Part shown: positions 46,861-59,355 of the stretch, in pieces
Numbering within the stretch: position 1 is the stretch's first letter
Layout: the number at the start of each line of letters is the position of its first letter
Assembly: GCF_000005505.3 (NCBI RefSeq)
Contig: NC_016134.3
Location: forward strand, 19,828,370 to 19,892,369
Direction of reading: 5' to 3'
Source of the DNA: Brachypodium distachyon
Taxonomy: Eukaryota > Streptophyta > Magnoliopsida > Poales > Poaceae
DNA: 64,000 bases
Notes under the pieces: generated by a model
The model's input: only the letters and a program-made list of their open reading frames with translations
What the model was told of the DNA's origin: nothing
Databases searched by the model: none
Made by a program: the position numbers and the translations under genes

Positions 46861-47015
46861 AAAGGGGAAAAGAGGAAAAGCCCGAATCGGGCCTGTATTT
46901 GTTCGGCCTAGTAGTACGAGGCGTCGTTTTTGCTGTACAAATAAAAAAGCCAAAAGGAGAAAAGAGGAAAAGCCCGAATCGGGCCTGTATTTGTTGGGCC
47001 TAGTAGTATGAGGCC
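46861..47015. repeat. 92-bp tandem duplication
   Basis: GAAAAGAGGAAAAGCCCGAA and TCGGGCCTGTATTTGTT occur at about 46866-46900 and again 92 bp later. Each copy contains CCCGAATCGGG, a short palindrome. Confidence 0.8.
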
Positions 47016-47336
47016 TCCTAGGTTGCTGGCGTGGGACGATTCCGAGCGTGGGATGGAGAAATATCGGGAAAGAGGAAACGGGAAGCGCATGGGATCGGGA
47101 AAAATCAGGACTGGTCGGAAATCGTCCGCCGGTACGGGATTTGGCGGAGCTCCGCCGATTAGCTCCGCCCCTAGCAATGGAGTACAATTTTACAAGTTTC
47201 ACTTCAGTCGAAAAATGGTTACACGTTTTAGACATCTAAACAAAGTAACCACTAAACCACATAAGCAAGCTACATGGGTTGAGTTACAGGAAACAGAAAA
47301 CCCTGGAGGCTCACCGGCAGTACCAAGTCAATTTAA

Positions 47337-47433
47337 GGCCCCTTCTTTTCGGCTTCTAGGACAGGCTTTTTGGAGAAGCTGCTCTCTCCCAGCTTTCGGG
47401 AGAGGCCTCCTAGAAGCCGAAAAGAAGGAGGTC
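47337..47433. mobile_element. Foldback MITE, 97 bp, TAA target (Tourist-like)
   Basis: The ends GGCCCCTTCTTTTCGGCTTC and the inverted GACCTCCTTCTTTTCGGCTTC pair over about 27 bp, and TAA stands on both sides (47334-47336, 47434-47436). The whole unit can fold into one hairpin. A 3-bp TAA/TTA target is typical of PIF/Harbinger-derived MITEs. Confidence 0.65.
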
Positions 47434-48640
47434 TAAGTGGGTCTAACTGAAGAAAGATGAAGTGAAGCTGAAAACCAGAAGAACTTTTTTTTCTCTTACA
47501 AGGAGGTTGAAAACCAGAAGAACTGAAGTTGTAGAGCACAGACACCAGCTTGAGCGCCAACCCCATCTTGAGAGAGCGTGCCACTTGAATCGGCTCTTCC
47601 CTTGCGATCCTCCAAGGGCATATGAATAACTTGAACCATGACAAAAATATTCAAGATATTAGAGGTTCCTAGTCAATATTTCCAGTTTGAACTTCCAAGT
47701 GCAATATGTATTTAAAAATCATATGAAGAGCACCTTGTTAGAGATATAATATGGTTGGGATTAGAGATAAGATAGAATCAGTTTAAACGAGATTACTTGT
47801 CTTATACTCCAAGTCTATCTTCCCATTGTACCTCTATATATACCCCATATGAGGGGTCAGATTGTGAAATCATAGGTGATGTGTAACATTGGCAAGTGTT
47901 TTAGGTGAAACATTGATGTTGATACTTTGGATAATATGAATATTTATGTGATGACATGTATCTTGTTTGGACTTAGTGCTTTGCTACTGGTGTGCTGATC
48001 CATTAGTTTCTTATGTGAAAACGTGGCGTGAGTTGTGTGAAATTTACCCTGAGTCAAGTCGTGGACTTGTGCTCGTATGGGTTATTTGTGTGTTCGCTTT
48101 CAGGTGTGGCCGGAGCTAGAGGAACGTGGTCGATGACGGGATCGAGGGACGAAGCTCGGGAGAAGCTGAGGTCAAGGAATCAAGGTCATATGGGATGTTC
48201 GTGCAAAAGAACAATGAAAGTGAAGGCTACGATGATCCGGGAGGGCATCGGTTTGTCGTACGTTGTTTATACCGGAGATGTATGGTATTGGAGATATTCG
48301 ACACGTGATGGTCGAGTTTTGAAAACATCACAAGAAGAGTTGATGGCATGGAGTGGCATCGACGTGACGACATGTAGGTCCAGCCGTGGCTGGATGAGAG
48401 CTGTTTAAAGATTAATCAGTAGTGTCATGAAGATGGCGTCCGATGGAAAAATGGTCCACATAAAAGTTGTGCGCGTCGTCGAGATGAACAACTTTGCTTT
48501 TGGAGTCATCTCAATATGAGGTCGTATGCGGGCCCCACGGGCAAAATACTGACCGGGGCAGAGGAGTTCGTGTTAGATTCGGACTCGATTTAGCGTCGTG
48601 AATTTTCCCTTATAAGTAGACCTATGAGCTTCCCGCGGAC
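47434..48640 (+). other. LTR-like and leader sequence left of a copia gag
   Basis: TGTTAGAGATATAATATGG at 47737, with CCTCTATATATACCCC about 90 bp on, looks like a copia LTR start and TATA region, but no second LTR or clean end was found. 48000-48600 is moderately GC-rich, leads into the gag frame and shows no domain. Border and family are uncertain. Confidence 0.35.
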
Positions 48641-50609
48641 AATGCGATCACACCAACAAACTTGGTCCACGTGGAGAACAACTACAAGGCGAGGAACTAC
48701 ATCATCCAAGGTCTACAACGAAGTGATTTCGACCGTGTCGCTCACCTTGCATCCGCTCATGAGGTATGGAACGCACTTTGTAGTTATCATGAAGGATCAA
48801 ACTCTGTTAAGGAGGTGCGTTAGGACATGTACAAAAAGGAGTACATGATATTTGAGATGAATACAGGTGAATCTTTGGATGAATTCTTTACACGCTTTAA
48901 TAAGATTCTTAGCAACTTACGTGCATTAGGTGTTACTTATACTGATGCTGAGGCTTCTAGGCAACTTTTGAGTGAATTAGATATGTCCATATGGGAGATG
49001 AAAGTTACATCTATTAGAGAATCTACTGTCATGAGCACACTTACACTTGATATTCTGTACTCAAAATTGAAAACTCATGAATTAGATATTCTTGCTAGGA
49101 GAACCGGTTCCAAATCAATTGCACTTGTTACTAACCCTGGCAGCTCTAATGATGGTACTTCTACATATTGTTATGCTATGTCTTCTTTGTCTCTACTAAC
49201 TGATGAACAGCTAGAGCAATACCCACAGGAAGAATTGGCACTCCTCACCTCTCGTTTTACACGTGTCCTGCAAAATGTTCGTTCAAGGAAGAGAGGTGGG
49301 AACAATGCTCCAAGGTGCTTTGAATGTGGTGATCCAAATCACTTTCGCCAAAATTGTCCTAAATTCTTATCCAAGATGGCGAAAGAAGAAAATGGGGAGG
49401 ACACGAAGAAGAAACGCCCCTTCAGCATCAAGAATAAAAAGAGGGGCGACTTTGCTCGAGCGGTGGCTCACAGTATTTTCTCTGTAATAAATGAATATGG
49501 TGAACCATGATTGAGTGATGTGAATATCAAGTCTGATGAAGATGATGCATCCAAAGGCAAGCGCGACATTAATGGGATGTGTCTTATGGCTAGCAATAAG
49601 AGTGCTACCTCCTGTGACGACTACGACAGTGACAGCAACAATGAGGTAGAACTCTCTTATGATGAATTACTTAAAAGTGCTAGTAAATTGAGTTCCTTGC
49701 TTGATCATGCTACTAAAAGAATTAAGAAATATGACTTGAAAATTGCATCCTTGAATTCTGAAATCACTAAACTTAAGTCTATGATTCCTGATGATGATTT
49801 CTGCAAGTCTTGTGATTCTATATATTCTGAGCTTACCTCTTTGCGTTCTATTCATGATGATACTCTTGATAAGCTTAGAGTTGCATTAGAAAAAAATGAA
49901 AACCTATTGTGGATAAACGTAAACAAATTAATGATGCTAGCATGGATACTTCTGATTTGACAGATTCAATTTCTTGTAATAATTATCATATTCTTGAATT
50001 GAAGTTGAAAGATGCAAATGCTAAGGTTTCTCATGTTGAAAATGCTTTACACATCCATGAGGTTTCTTTGTGCGCTAATTGTAAAAGTGGAAAACAAATC
50101 ATGGATAGTGCTTGTGATAATTATATTGCCTTGTCTCACCAAGTTAATTATTTACAAGCATCTTTGCAGAAATTTTCTAGTGGGCACAAAAATCTGAATA
50201 TGATCTTAGATAAGTCTAAAGTGAGTAAGAACAAGACCGGACTTGGTTTTAATGCATATGCTCATTTTAATGCTAATCCACCCACTATAGTTAAGTCACT
50301 AGGCAATGGAATTTTTGAAACAACTGAGAAGCCAACCAATGTGATTTTTACATCAGCTGGCATCATGTCTAATGATACTCCAACAAGTGCAAATGTAGGT
50401 CATACATCACATGCTAAACCTGGAAGTAGGTACACTTGCACTTATTGTAATAAACCTGGACATGCTGTAGGTTCTTGTTTTTAACTAGCTAGAGTAATTA
50501 AAAAGGAAAGAAAACAACCTAGATTTAAATTCCTTCAAGGCACATTATGCTCATGACAAAACTACTACTCCCCGTTATGTGCCTAGGGTGAATGTTTCAC
50601 CTTCCGTTT
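48641..50609 (+). pseudogene. Copia gag with two zinc knuckles, truncated
   Basis: Open from 48641 (NLVHVENNYKARNYIIQGL) apart from TAG at 48821-48823, then ATG 48827 and the UBN2-type gag core (MNTGESLDEFFTRFNKIL, SELDMSIWEMKV). CFECGDPNHFRQNC is a first CX2CX4HX4C knuckle. TGA at 49508-49510 is followed in the same frame by a coiled-coil stretch (YDELLKSASKLSSLLDHATK). A shift near 49900 moves to a frame with a second knuckle, CTYCNKPGHAVGSC, ending at 50484. Remnants (TTTPRYVPRVNVSPSV) run to 50609, where an LTR-like sequence cuts in. The long coiled-coil gag resembles the SIRE/Maximus group; that placement is tentative. Confidence 0.75.
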
Positions 50610-53185
50610 TGTAACATCCCAATTTTTGAAAACTCTTCATATGCATTGCATATCATAAGCATCATGTCACCCTTGCATTTGATCACTTTCAAAACTATAA
50701 AATTTGCCAGAAAACCCTTTTGCGCAGATGCCTTTATTTGATTTTGGGCTTTGATCTTGCTCTTGAGTATTTGCATTTTAACCCATGAGGGTATTGTGGT
50801 AAAAAGGGATTTAATGCATATATAGAGCTATCCCATAAATTGGCTTTTGAAAATATTTTGAAAAATAATGTGTTTCGATAGCCTAAGGGCTCTAAAAGCC
50901 ATTTTATAGGAAAATGTATTTTTAAATATTTTATTTTGAGAAAATTCTTGTTCCAAAAGTTAGATCATATGAAAATATGATTTTACAAATTTTGTTGCAT
51001 TTTATTTGGAGTGATTTACAGCTTCGAATCAATTTTGAGGTTCAAAAACAGAAAATAGATAAAAGAAAAAGAAAAACCAAGGAAAACCGGCCGAACCGGA
51101 CCGAACCGGACCAGACCGACGGGCTCTGCCCAGCCCAGCCGCCCGCTCCCACTGACCGGTGGGCCCCGCCACCCTTCTTCCCCAAACCGCCTGCCCGAGA
51201 AGCCTGGCCACGCACGACTCCGAGTCGCTCACAATTCCGTTACGATTTCTTCGTGCACGAACCACCAAATCCGAAACCCCACGCGTCATATCGAAGCCCC
51301 CGAACTCCTCTATCACTTCCCCCAAACCCCACGATCAATTTCGCACCGGTTAGAGATTAATTTCTCGCCGGAGTTCGTTGTTGCCGTCGCCGTTCTTCAC
51401 GATTCGCCGCCGTTCCGGTGAGGTTCTCCCCGCGCCGACCCCATCTCCTTCCTCCCCTCTCCAGCGCGAACACCGTGACACGCTCGCTTTTGAGTTTGGC
51501 CGCCGCCGCCGTGCTTCGCCCCGCGCCGGCCATCTTCTTCGGCGCCGGCCGCCTTTCGTGCTCCGCCCGTCCGGTCGCACCCCGCGCCGCTCCGCCTGCC
51601 CGCGCCGCCCGCACCTGCGCGCCTGCCGCCCCGCTGCCACCCCGCGCTGTGCCCGCGCGCCGCCGGCCGTCCGCCTGCCCGCGTCGCCCGCGCCGCACCC
51701 GCTTGCCGCCGTGCCGCCGCCCGCACCCCCCGCCGCCTGCCGCGCCGCCCCGCGCCGCCGTCCGGCGAGCTAGCCCCGTCGGCCGAAACCCTAGCTCCGG
51801 CCACTCGCATTTTGCCACGTGGCAGTGCCTTTTTTTTTAATTTTAATTCGGCCGAATTAGATAATGCAATTTTGCAGAAAAGACCCTACAACTTCAAAGC
51901 CTCATATCTTTCAAACCGTTTGTCCAAAAATTGTGATCCGCACCTTTCTGGAATTGTCACAACGGGTAGAATATTTTGGCACTGTTTAATTTCAGTTTTG
52001 AACAACTTAGGCAGTAGCTATTTACAGAATGGTTGAATATGGTTTAAATTTCAAATGAATTGTTTCAAAATAGTTTTGAGCATGTTATCTTGCTGTAAAA
52101 TTATTTAAACTTGTTCTCTGTCCATTAGGACCAGAAAAGAAATTATTTTGTGTATATTCTTGGCATACAAGTTTAAATATTGCTCTATGGTGCAAAAACC
52201 ACACAAACTTTTGATTTAAACCCTATCCATGTTTCATGCATATTAATTACCACATTGATGTGGTATAATCTGTCCAAATCTTTTGAAAAACTTTTCAAAA
52301 CAGAAACGAAACTTTGTACGTTAGAAGTAACCCTTGCGTGCATCAGCATGGCATATGCATCATGGCATGACTTTTGTATTGAATGTTGTGTTTATTGTGT
52401 GTATGTTTTTTATTTTAGATTGTGTGGAGTGTAATCATTGTTGTTGTGAAGAGTGCGAGAACTACCACAACCTTGGACAAGGCAAGTTCACTTTGATCAT
52501 ATCCCATTATTATTGTTGTTTTAAAATACTTATGCATTAGTGTTGTTGGTAGAGATGCATTGATATGACTATTACTCGTACCTCTATGCTAACTATAAAT
52601 CCCAGGTAGTATAGTTTACCCTCGCCATTACCTTGCACTAAATTGCCATCGTTTGTAGTTGAATGCTAGGCTATGGTAGTATCGTGAGGGAAATAACTAC
52701 ATTATGATATTGTTATGCCGTTGGCTATATGAAATGTTTTTCTTAGATGCAAGGCAAAACAACCAATTCAATGAACCATCCTGGGTGGGTTGCTCTGAGG
52801 ATTTTGAGGATTAGCGGCGTCAGGTCCATTTCTATGGGTCCCTCTGAGTCGAGTTCCTGTGGATTCAGGAATGGATCGTCCATGGACGTCTCTCCCGTGG
52901 ATTCGGGGAGCGCCTACGTTGCAAATGTGGAATGCCGCCTGGGGTAACAGAGACTGGACTAGTTTCCTGTTTAGTAGCTTCCAGTACAACCACATGGTAA
53001 TATGGGCTCTGCCAGGATGGATGTAAGACATATGATCCTGGATCCGAGGGATTGTGCAGATGTAGCCGTGTAGGTGGGAACGTAGGTCCCTCAGGTGGTC
53101 TGGGTGATTATGGTCTGAAAATTGCTGTAATCGATGCCGTTGCTACTCTACCCTGAGGACAGCAAGGGATTATGTCATCGCTCAG
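50610..53185 (+). mobile_element. LTR-like sequence, possibly a solo gypsy LTR
   Basis: It begins TGTAACATCCCAATTTTTG, a start typical of long grass gypsy LTRs, exactly where the copia remnant stops. It has no protein domain. It includes a short CCGAACCGGA tandem (about 51092-51110) and a very GC-rich segment (51360-51800) that is open in all frames. I could not find a second copy or a target duplication in the window, so solo LTR versus truncated element stays open. The right end is approximate. Confidence 0.45.
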
Positions 53186-53620
53186 TGCTTCGACACTGGG
53201 GGCGTGCGGCCACGTCCCCCTTTCAGGTTCGGTAGGGGCATCTGGGGTGGAGACCAGATGATCGCTGGCACGGCCGACGAGGCCCTACTGGGCCGGCGAG
53301 GCAAAGTGCTAGAGGTACGCGCTAGTCCAAGAACAGACGCACGCACGATTTTTACCCAGGTTCGGGCCACCCGGAGGTGTAAAGCCCTACGTCCTGCCTG
53401 TCTGAGCTGATATTGATTACGGATCAAACGTTTACAGGTTGCCGGGCAAGCCCCCGGGCTTTCTCACCGCTCTCTGCTGGCTGCCTGCTGGAACCACTAA
53501 GCACCTATCGAGCGAACTTCGCCCGAACCAATTAACTGACCAACTAATTAACCTGTCCACCCCTCTCCAGACCGTTGGGTCCTCCTTTTATACACAAGGG
53601 GATGCCACATGTGCCACGGT
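53186..53620 (-). repeat. Partial 3' LTR of a second Tat-type element
   Basis: On the minus strand TATAAAAGG lies at about 53588-53596, followed by sequence typical of a retroelement transcript start and R/U5: GGGCTTTACACCTCCGGGTG and CGTGCGTGCGTCTGTTCTTG. The U3 part is missing: directly to the right (about 53610-53625) coding sequence of the antisense ORF begins. The outer end near 53186 is a guess. Confidence 0.6.
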
Positions 53621-53625
53621 GCACG

Positions 53626-56600
53626 GGCTACAACGGCGAGGCGCTGGGGAAGCTCCGGCACGCCGTCGCCTCCAACTTCAACGAGCACGGGGAGACGCGG
53701 ATCTTCCCGGCGGGCGTCGAACACCAGGATAACGACTTCCGGGTGTTCGCGCGCTTCCTCCTCTGCGGCATGGTGCCGCCCTTCTCCCTGTTCCTCCACG
53801 CGCTGATGGAGTACTATCAGCTGCGGGTGGCGCAGCTCCACCCCACCTCGCTCTTCCTCCTCGCCACCTTCCAGTTCCTCTGCGAGGCGTTCGTGGGGGT
53901 GATGCCGTCGGTGGGGCTCTTCCGGCATTACTTTTACCCGCGCATCGACAATGCGAAGGCGATGTCGTCGGGGGTAGTTTTCCGTGCCCGCGACCAGATG
54001 AAGTCAGAGTTCATCATCCAGTCGGGGAAGAAGATCGAAAAAGAATGGCGGGGCGACTGGTGCTGGGTCCGAGTGGAGGACCCCCAGGAGTTCATCCAGC
54101 TGCCGACGGGGCTGCCGGTGCCCCAGATCGGCTGGCAGGACAGGTACCACCGCGACGCCGACCTCCTCCCCATGGTGGAGAAGATCAAGGCGTTGCGGCT
54201 AGCGGGGCTCACAGATGTCGACGTGGCGCGCACCTTCGTCCTTCGGCGCGTAGCCCCGCTGCAGCTGCGCTCCCGGCCCACGTGGATGTACACGGGCTCC
54301 GGGGACAGGACACGCCTACAGGCGGACGGCGTGGACTTGGAGTCCCTCAAGACGTGGGTGAAGGGGATCGCCGGCGAGGTCTTCCAGTCGATAGAGTTCC
54401 CGCCGAGGGTCTCCGCTCTCCATGCCGGCGTCAAGGCGCTCAGCGACATCGTCGGCGCCTTCCCGCCCTACAACGAGTGGGGGCTGATGGACAACACCCC
54501 CACCCGCATCCCGCACGCTCCCCCGCAAGCACCCCGCGGGAAGCAGGTGCTCGAGGAGAGCGAAGGCGGGTCCGAGCCCAGCTGGCCCTCCCTCCGGTCG
54601 CTGGACGCTGAGGCGGGCCAGGTGGCTGCGTCCCCGGAAGTCGTGGCCGTGGAGGACGACGACGAGGAAAGCAGCGACAGCGCGCCCCTGATCCTGAGAA
54701 GGTCGAGGGCATTCGCGGCGGCTGCAACCACTTCTTCAACAGCGACGTCTGATCCTGGCAGCGGCCGCAACTCCTGGGGCGCCCGCTGGTACCACGACGG
54801 CATCCGGGGCAACAGGGGCCGCGAGTGCCTCGGCGGCGGCCCCTGTCTTGTCGGCGGCCGCCGGCTCCGCGGCGGGATTCGGCTCCGGGGTGCTCGCCGG
54901 CACCCCGGCAACGTCAGCATCTGCGGGGGCCTTCGGCGCCCCGGCGACGGCCTTCGCTCCGGTAGCGGGGGCCTCTGCAAGCTTTGCGCCCGGCGGTGCG
55001 GCGGCATCGCCATCGACGCCTGGAGCTCTCCGGGTCACGACGACACCACGGGCGCCCACGGCGCCGCCCGCCCGGGGGGTCTTCCGGGGCTTCGCGCTCC
55101 GGCGCAACCCTCCAAAGTCCTCCTCGCCGGCGGGCGCCAGCAAGAGGGCGAGGAGTGATTCCCCGATCAGCTCGCCAAGCAAGAGGACGCGCGCGGACAC
55201 TGGCGGCGCCACCGACCCCGCTGCCTCGGGGGCCAGCGTCGGCACGGGCGCGCCCCTTGGCGACCCAGCCCAAGCGGAGACAGGGCCGACACCAGGTATG
55301 TCTTCGTCGATTCCTTGCAACTGCAATTCCTGCTAGCCAAATTCACAAACATGCCTTCTCTTTCTGCAGCGAGCGGCAGCTCGCCCGCGGCAAGATCCTC
55401 GGACGCTCCTGCTGGCGCAGGCGAGGTAGCGGAGGCTGCATCGGCAATCCCGACGGCCGCACAAGGTAACCGCCCTGGTCGCCCCTGTCCGCCTCCGATA
55501 ACACCAACCATCGCCGACCCTCATGCTTCTCCACGGGTGCAGGCACAAGCGCGCCCGCGCCCAGAACGGGCGCGGCCGTGGTCGACCCCGACACGGTCGT
55601 CGGGGCCACGGGGGCGGAGGTGGAGTCGGAAACGGCTCCCGTGTCCGCCCCCGCCGCGACGGACACCGCGGCAATAGTGGGGACCGCCGCCGCCGCGGCG
55701 GCACCCGGCGACGCGCCAGAAGCCGCGGACGTGGCCGGCTCGGGCTCACCCGCCGTCCAGCAGGGGACGACCCCCGTCAGAAGCAAGGAACCCTCTCCAA
55801 CCCCGGTGTCCCGGAGCCTGGGCGCGGGGGAAGTTGTCGGGGAAGGACGGCAAGACCCCCGGGAGCAAGTTGGCGACCCCGCGCCCAGCTCCACTTCAGC
55901 AACTGGGGCTTCGTCATCCTCTGGGGATCTCCCCGGCACCGACCTCGGCACCCTCGTCGGGGTCGCTTGGAATCCCCTTACCTGGGATCCGAGCGTCTTC
56001 GAGCGGGGGCACCGGTTCCTGGACGCCGTCCGGGACCAGCAGTTTGCCTTCATCACCTCCTACAACGAGGTGAGGGAGCGCGACACCGCCGCCAAGAATC
56101 AACTCGGCGATGTTCGGGAGGCCGTCGAGAGAGAGCGGCGAGAACTCTCGTGGCTGCGCGAGGAGACGCGCCTCGCCGAAGAGGAGGCGTGGCTGGCCCG
56201 GCAAGCCCAGGAGGCTGCTCGGGAGCCGATAGTCCCGGAGACCGAGCTCCGTCGGCAACTGGAGGTCCAGCGCACGGAGTTCCAAAGTAGGCTCGACGCA
56301 ATGGCGGCAACCCTAGAAGCTTTCCGGAAGGAACATGCCGAGGTGCTCGCGACGGCCCAGGCGCGGCTGGACGAGAAGAGCGAGCTGATCGCCAACTACC
56401 GCGGCGAGATCGAAGGCCTCCGCGTCCTACTGGAGGTGCAGGTCAAGGCCGCCGAGGGCGCGGCGAGGGCGGCGACTCAACACGAGGCCGAGCTCAACTC
56501 GGTTAAAGGCAAAGCGACTGGGCTTGAGGACGAGTTGGCCGCCGTCCGGGAAGAGCTCGCCAAGGCTGGCGAGGCGACCGCGGCCCAGGCTTTTGAGCTT

Positions 56601-57095
56601 GCGAAGCTGGAGGGCCGCGTCAGCAAGGCTAAGAAGGCCGTGCATGACGCCCGACTCCATCACAGCACGCTGATCAGGCAGCGACAGCTCGAGACGGATA
56701 AGCTGGCGAAGATCGCTGGGTCGCTGCGTGACTTGCTGCCCAAGTTCGAGCTGCAAGCGGCGGAGGTGGACGGCACGGACGTCACGACACTGATCCCCTT
56801 CTTCTCCGACTTGTTGGGGAAGCTCGGGGCGCTCGACGTCTGGATCGCCAAGTACGGCGCCAACGAGGTCGCCAACTGCGCCCGGGAGGTTGCTGGGACA
56901 ATCCTCCCGCGGATTCATCTCCGGGACCCGGAATTTCCCTTCGAGTCCCTGCTGGACGCTTGGTCCGACAGCGAGGACGAGCCCACGCACACCTAAGCAG
57001 TGCGCGAGTTCGTCGACGAGGTCGTCGAGCGGATGCAGATGAAGCCGGAGCCTGGACCCCCCGCCGACCCCCCGGCCGAAGACGACGACAGCTAG
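53626..57095 (+). pseudogene. Antisense ORF of the Tat element ('putative gypsy type transposon' family)
   Basis: Plus strand, opposite to pol. The N-terminal part carries the Transposase_28-like domain (FRVFARFLLCGMVPPFSL, FLHALMEYYQL, FLCEAFVGVMPS). The frame shifts once near 54730-54760 into an Ala/Pro/Ser-rich linker. Two introns look real: 55296-55369 (GTATGT..TGCAG) and 55466-55542 (GTAACC..TGCAG). The last exon encodes a long coiled coil (about 56090-56700), then FPFESLLDAWSDSEDEP, a TAA at 56994-56996 and 33 further in-frame codons to TAG 57093-57095. The 5' end is lost at the junction with the LTR. Several Tat relatives carry such an extra ORF; its function is unknown, and it is not a true transposase despite the family name. 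Confidence 0.75.
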
Positions 57096-58184
57096 CTGCC
57101 GCGGCCCCTGGCTATACTCGTTGCTTCCCCTGTACCTCTTTCTTGTTTGCTTTACCTGCAAGTATGGCGCTTAGCGCCGTTTGGACAATGATCTTTTGGT
57201 TAGTCCATGTAATCACTCGACACCTAGTCAACCAAGCTCGTTAGTTTGCTCAATTTTTGTCCTTTATTCCCGAGGCCGCTTCGCGGGGTGGTTCCCATAG
57301 CTCGTGCGTGTCTTGCCTTGTGTTGCGGGGGGACTCGCGCACGCCTCACCCTTGACCAGACCAGGGACCCGGGACGGACCCGCGGTACCGACCTGGGGCC
57401 AAGCGGTAGCGGGGAGCCACTCCGCTTGCGGGGTAGCCACCCCGAGCCGTGCCCTCCCGGGACGGACCCGGGAGCCACACGGGGAGCGCACTCCCCCCGC
57501 AAGCGTCCCTTGCAACACTCCGGCTACTTGCGGGATCCGAGGCCGCACCCAGCGGGGCAGTGCTCATTTTCGTTCAGCTCTTAGCGAATTCAACGTCCAT
57601 GTTCAGATACTTAGCTTTCCGTTTGGTCCAACGTTCCGCGATGCTCTGCGGTAGAGTGCAGACGGGGCGCCACCTCGGTAGGAGACCATCCGGGGTACCT
57701 GTTCAGGGGAAACGAACTCGGAGGGATGCGGCAAGAACGCGGGGGCAGGATCGCCGCTGGCGGCAACCGCCGACGACGATGCTACCACCACGCTCACGCG
57801 GCAACCCTCGCCCTCAGGGGCGGACCCTGGCCTTCAGGGACGAACCCTGGCTTAGGAGGGCTCCACTCCGGGAGCAGCCGCGAGACGGCTATAACATCCT
57901 CGGCGCCGGCTTCGCCACACCCCGAACGGCGGGTACGGGTGCCGAGGAAGTTATAGCCTTCCAGCGACAGCCCCCGCAACTGGGGAGACCTGGGTTTTCT
58001 CTAGGGGACTCGCCCCAAGGGATGCGACAACCCTTGTTACCCGGGAGCTAAACTGCTCGAGGGCCGCGGCAGGGACGCGGTGATGGGCCGGAACGAGCGA
58101 CGAGCGCCGGCACCGGCGCCATCACAGCGTCCTCGCAACGACCCGCGCCCGAAGAAGACTCTCTCAAAGGGAATGCGGCCGGGT

Positions 58185-58560
58185 CTCTGTGGTAGTGCAC
58201 CCGCCGGCACAAGGCACGAACGACACGCACTACCGTAGAGTCTCCGCGGTCGACCCTGCTCCTTGCGGAGGTGTCCTACGGAGGGGGCGACAAGGGCGCT
58301 GTGACAATGCACCCCGTCGGCGCCGGACGCGGACGGGACGCACCGCCACAGTGCCTCTGCGGCGACCCTCGCCCCGGAACCGCCCCTTTGAGGAAGCGCA
58401 GCAGGGGCACAACGGCAGTGCACCTGTCGACGCGGGACGCCAACGGCACGCACTACCCCCGTGCCTCTGCGGCGCCCCTCGGGGTGGGCTCGATGGGGTG
58501 GTGCGGGAGGGGTGTGATGGCGGCGCATCCGCCGGCGGGAAGCACCACCTCCGCGCCTCC
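58185..58560. repeat. ~112-bp tandem repeats
   Basis: The block GTGCACCCGCCGGCAC at about 58194 recurs in changed form at about 58308, 58420 and 58523. Each unit also carries a GACGCACTACC- or GGCACGCACTACC-like piece and CTCTGCGG. About 3.5 units, strongly diverged. Confidence 0.65.
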
Positions 58561-58641
58561 GTCGCACCACCTGCTTTCACGGCCCCGAACCTGGCTTCGC
58601 TCTGAGCAATTCCATGGTTGGGGCGCGCCTTTTATAGGCAC

Positions 58642-58663
58642 GGGGGGGGGGGGGGGGGGGGGG
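58642..58663 (+). repeat. 22-base G homopolymer
   Basis: An uninterrupted run of about 22 G. The exact length is unreliable in any assembly. Confidence 0.8.
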
Positions 58664-59355
58664 CTTGCCACCGCGCGCGACGGATCCGCGCGGCACCGTG
58701 GCGCCTTTTCCCCGAACGCGGCGCCGTTTCCGCCGCCATGTTTACCGGGTAACCACGGCACACGCGGCGGCCAGCCGACAACCCAGAAGCCTCGGAGTGC
58801 GGTGAACCCCTTGTGTTGCGGTCCTCCCGCACCACAAGGCACCGGTGTATGGTGCGTCCCGTGGGCAGCTCACGGGCACCACAGTGTACAAGATTCCTCC
58901 CTTTCCTGCAGGTTAGACTCTTACCAGACCCGAGGTGCTGAAAAAATTTCGAAACTTATGAAAACATGTAACACAGGTAAATCAGATAAATCTCATTTCT
59001 CCTACTTCCCAGCCCCCGGCACAAAGGGGTCGATGCCAAACTTGGATGTGAGCGTTCCCTTCCCGGGCGCAGCCAGCGACACGACCAGTGCCGGAACGAT
59101 CGGGCAACGGGTTTTCGTTTCGGGGCCACGACAGCCCCTTACTCACAACCAAGTAGAGAAAGACACCTTTGTGCACTTAAAGCAGGAGGCAAGAGGGGGA
59201 AAACAAGCGAATGAACAAGGCAAGAACAAAGCTCAGGGGTGAAACACTTATCTTTATTCACAGTTAACTAGCGGTTTACACACGGGGGCTGCCCGGTTAC
59301 ACTAGTTCGAGAGGTATGCATCAGAGGCATCACCTGAGGGTCGGGCTCCGCCGCT

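Larger units (their letters stand above)
57096..59355. other. Spacer between antisense ORF and pol
   Basis: GC-rich non-coding region of the element. It contains the ~112-bp repeats and the G run listed separately. On the minus strand CTATAAAAGG (about 58627-58637) followed 25 bases on by CCATGG could be an internal promoter. Long open frames on both strands here are compositional. Confidence 0.45.

Noticed and set aside
48028..48408. 126-codon plus frame before the copia gag
   Set aside because: No recognisable domain; it looks like retroelement leader sequence.
51350..51840. Five overlapping Ala/Arg/Pro-rich frames
   Set aside because: Extremely GC-rich LTR-like DNA; open in all frames, no domain.
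53575..53625. Start of the antisense ORF at 53575
   Set aside because: The codon is TTG and the translated part up to about 53620 is LTR sequence.
58642..58663. G run as a functional element in itself
   Set aside because: Homopolymers of this length are often assembly or sequencing artefacts; kept only as a repeat.
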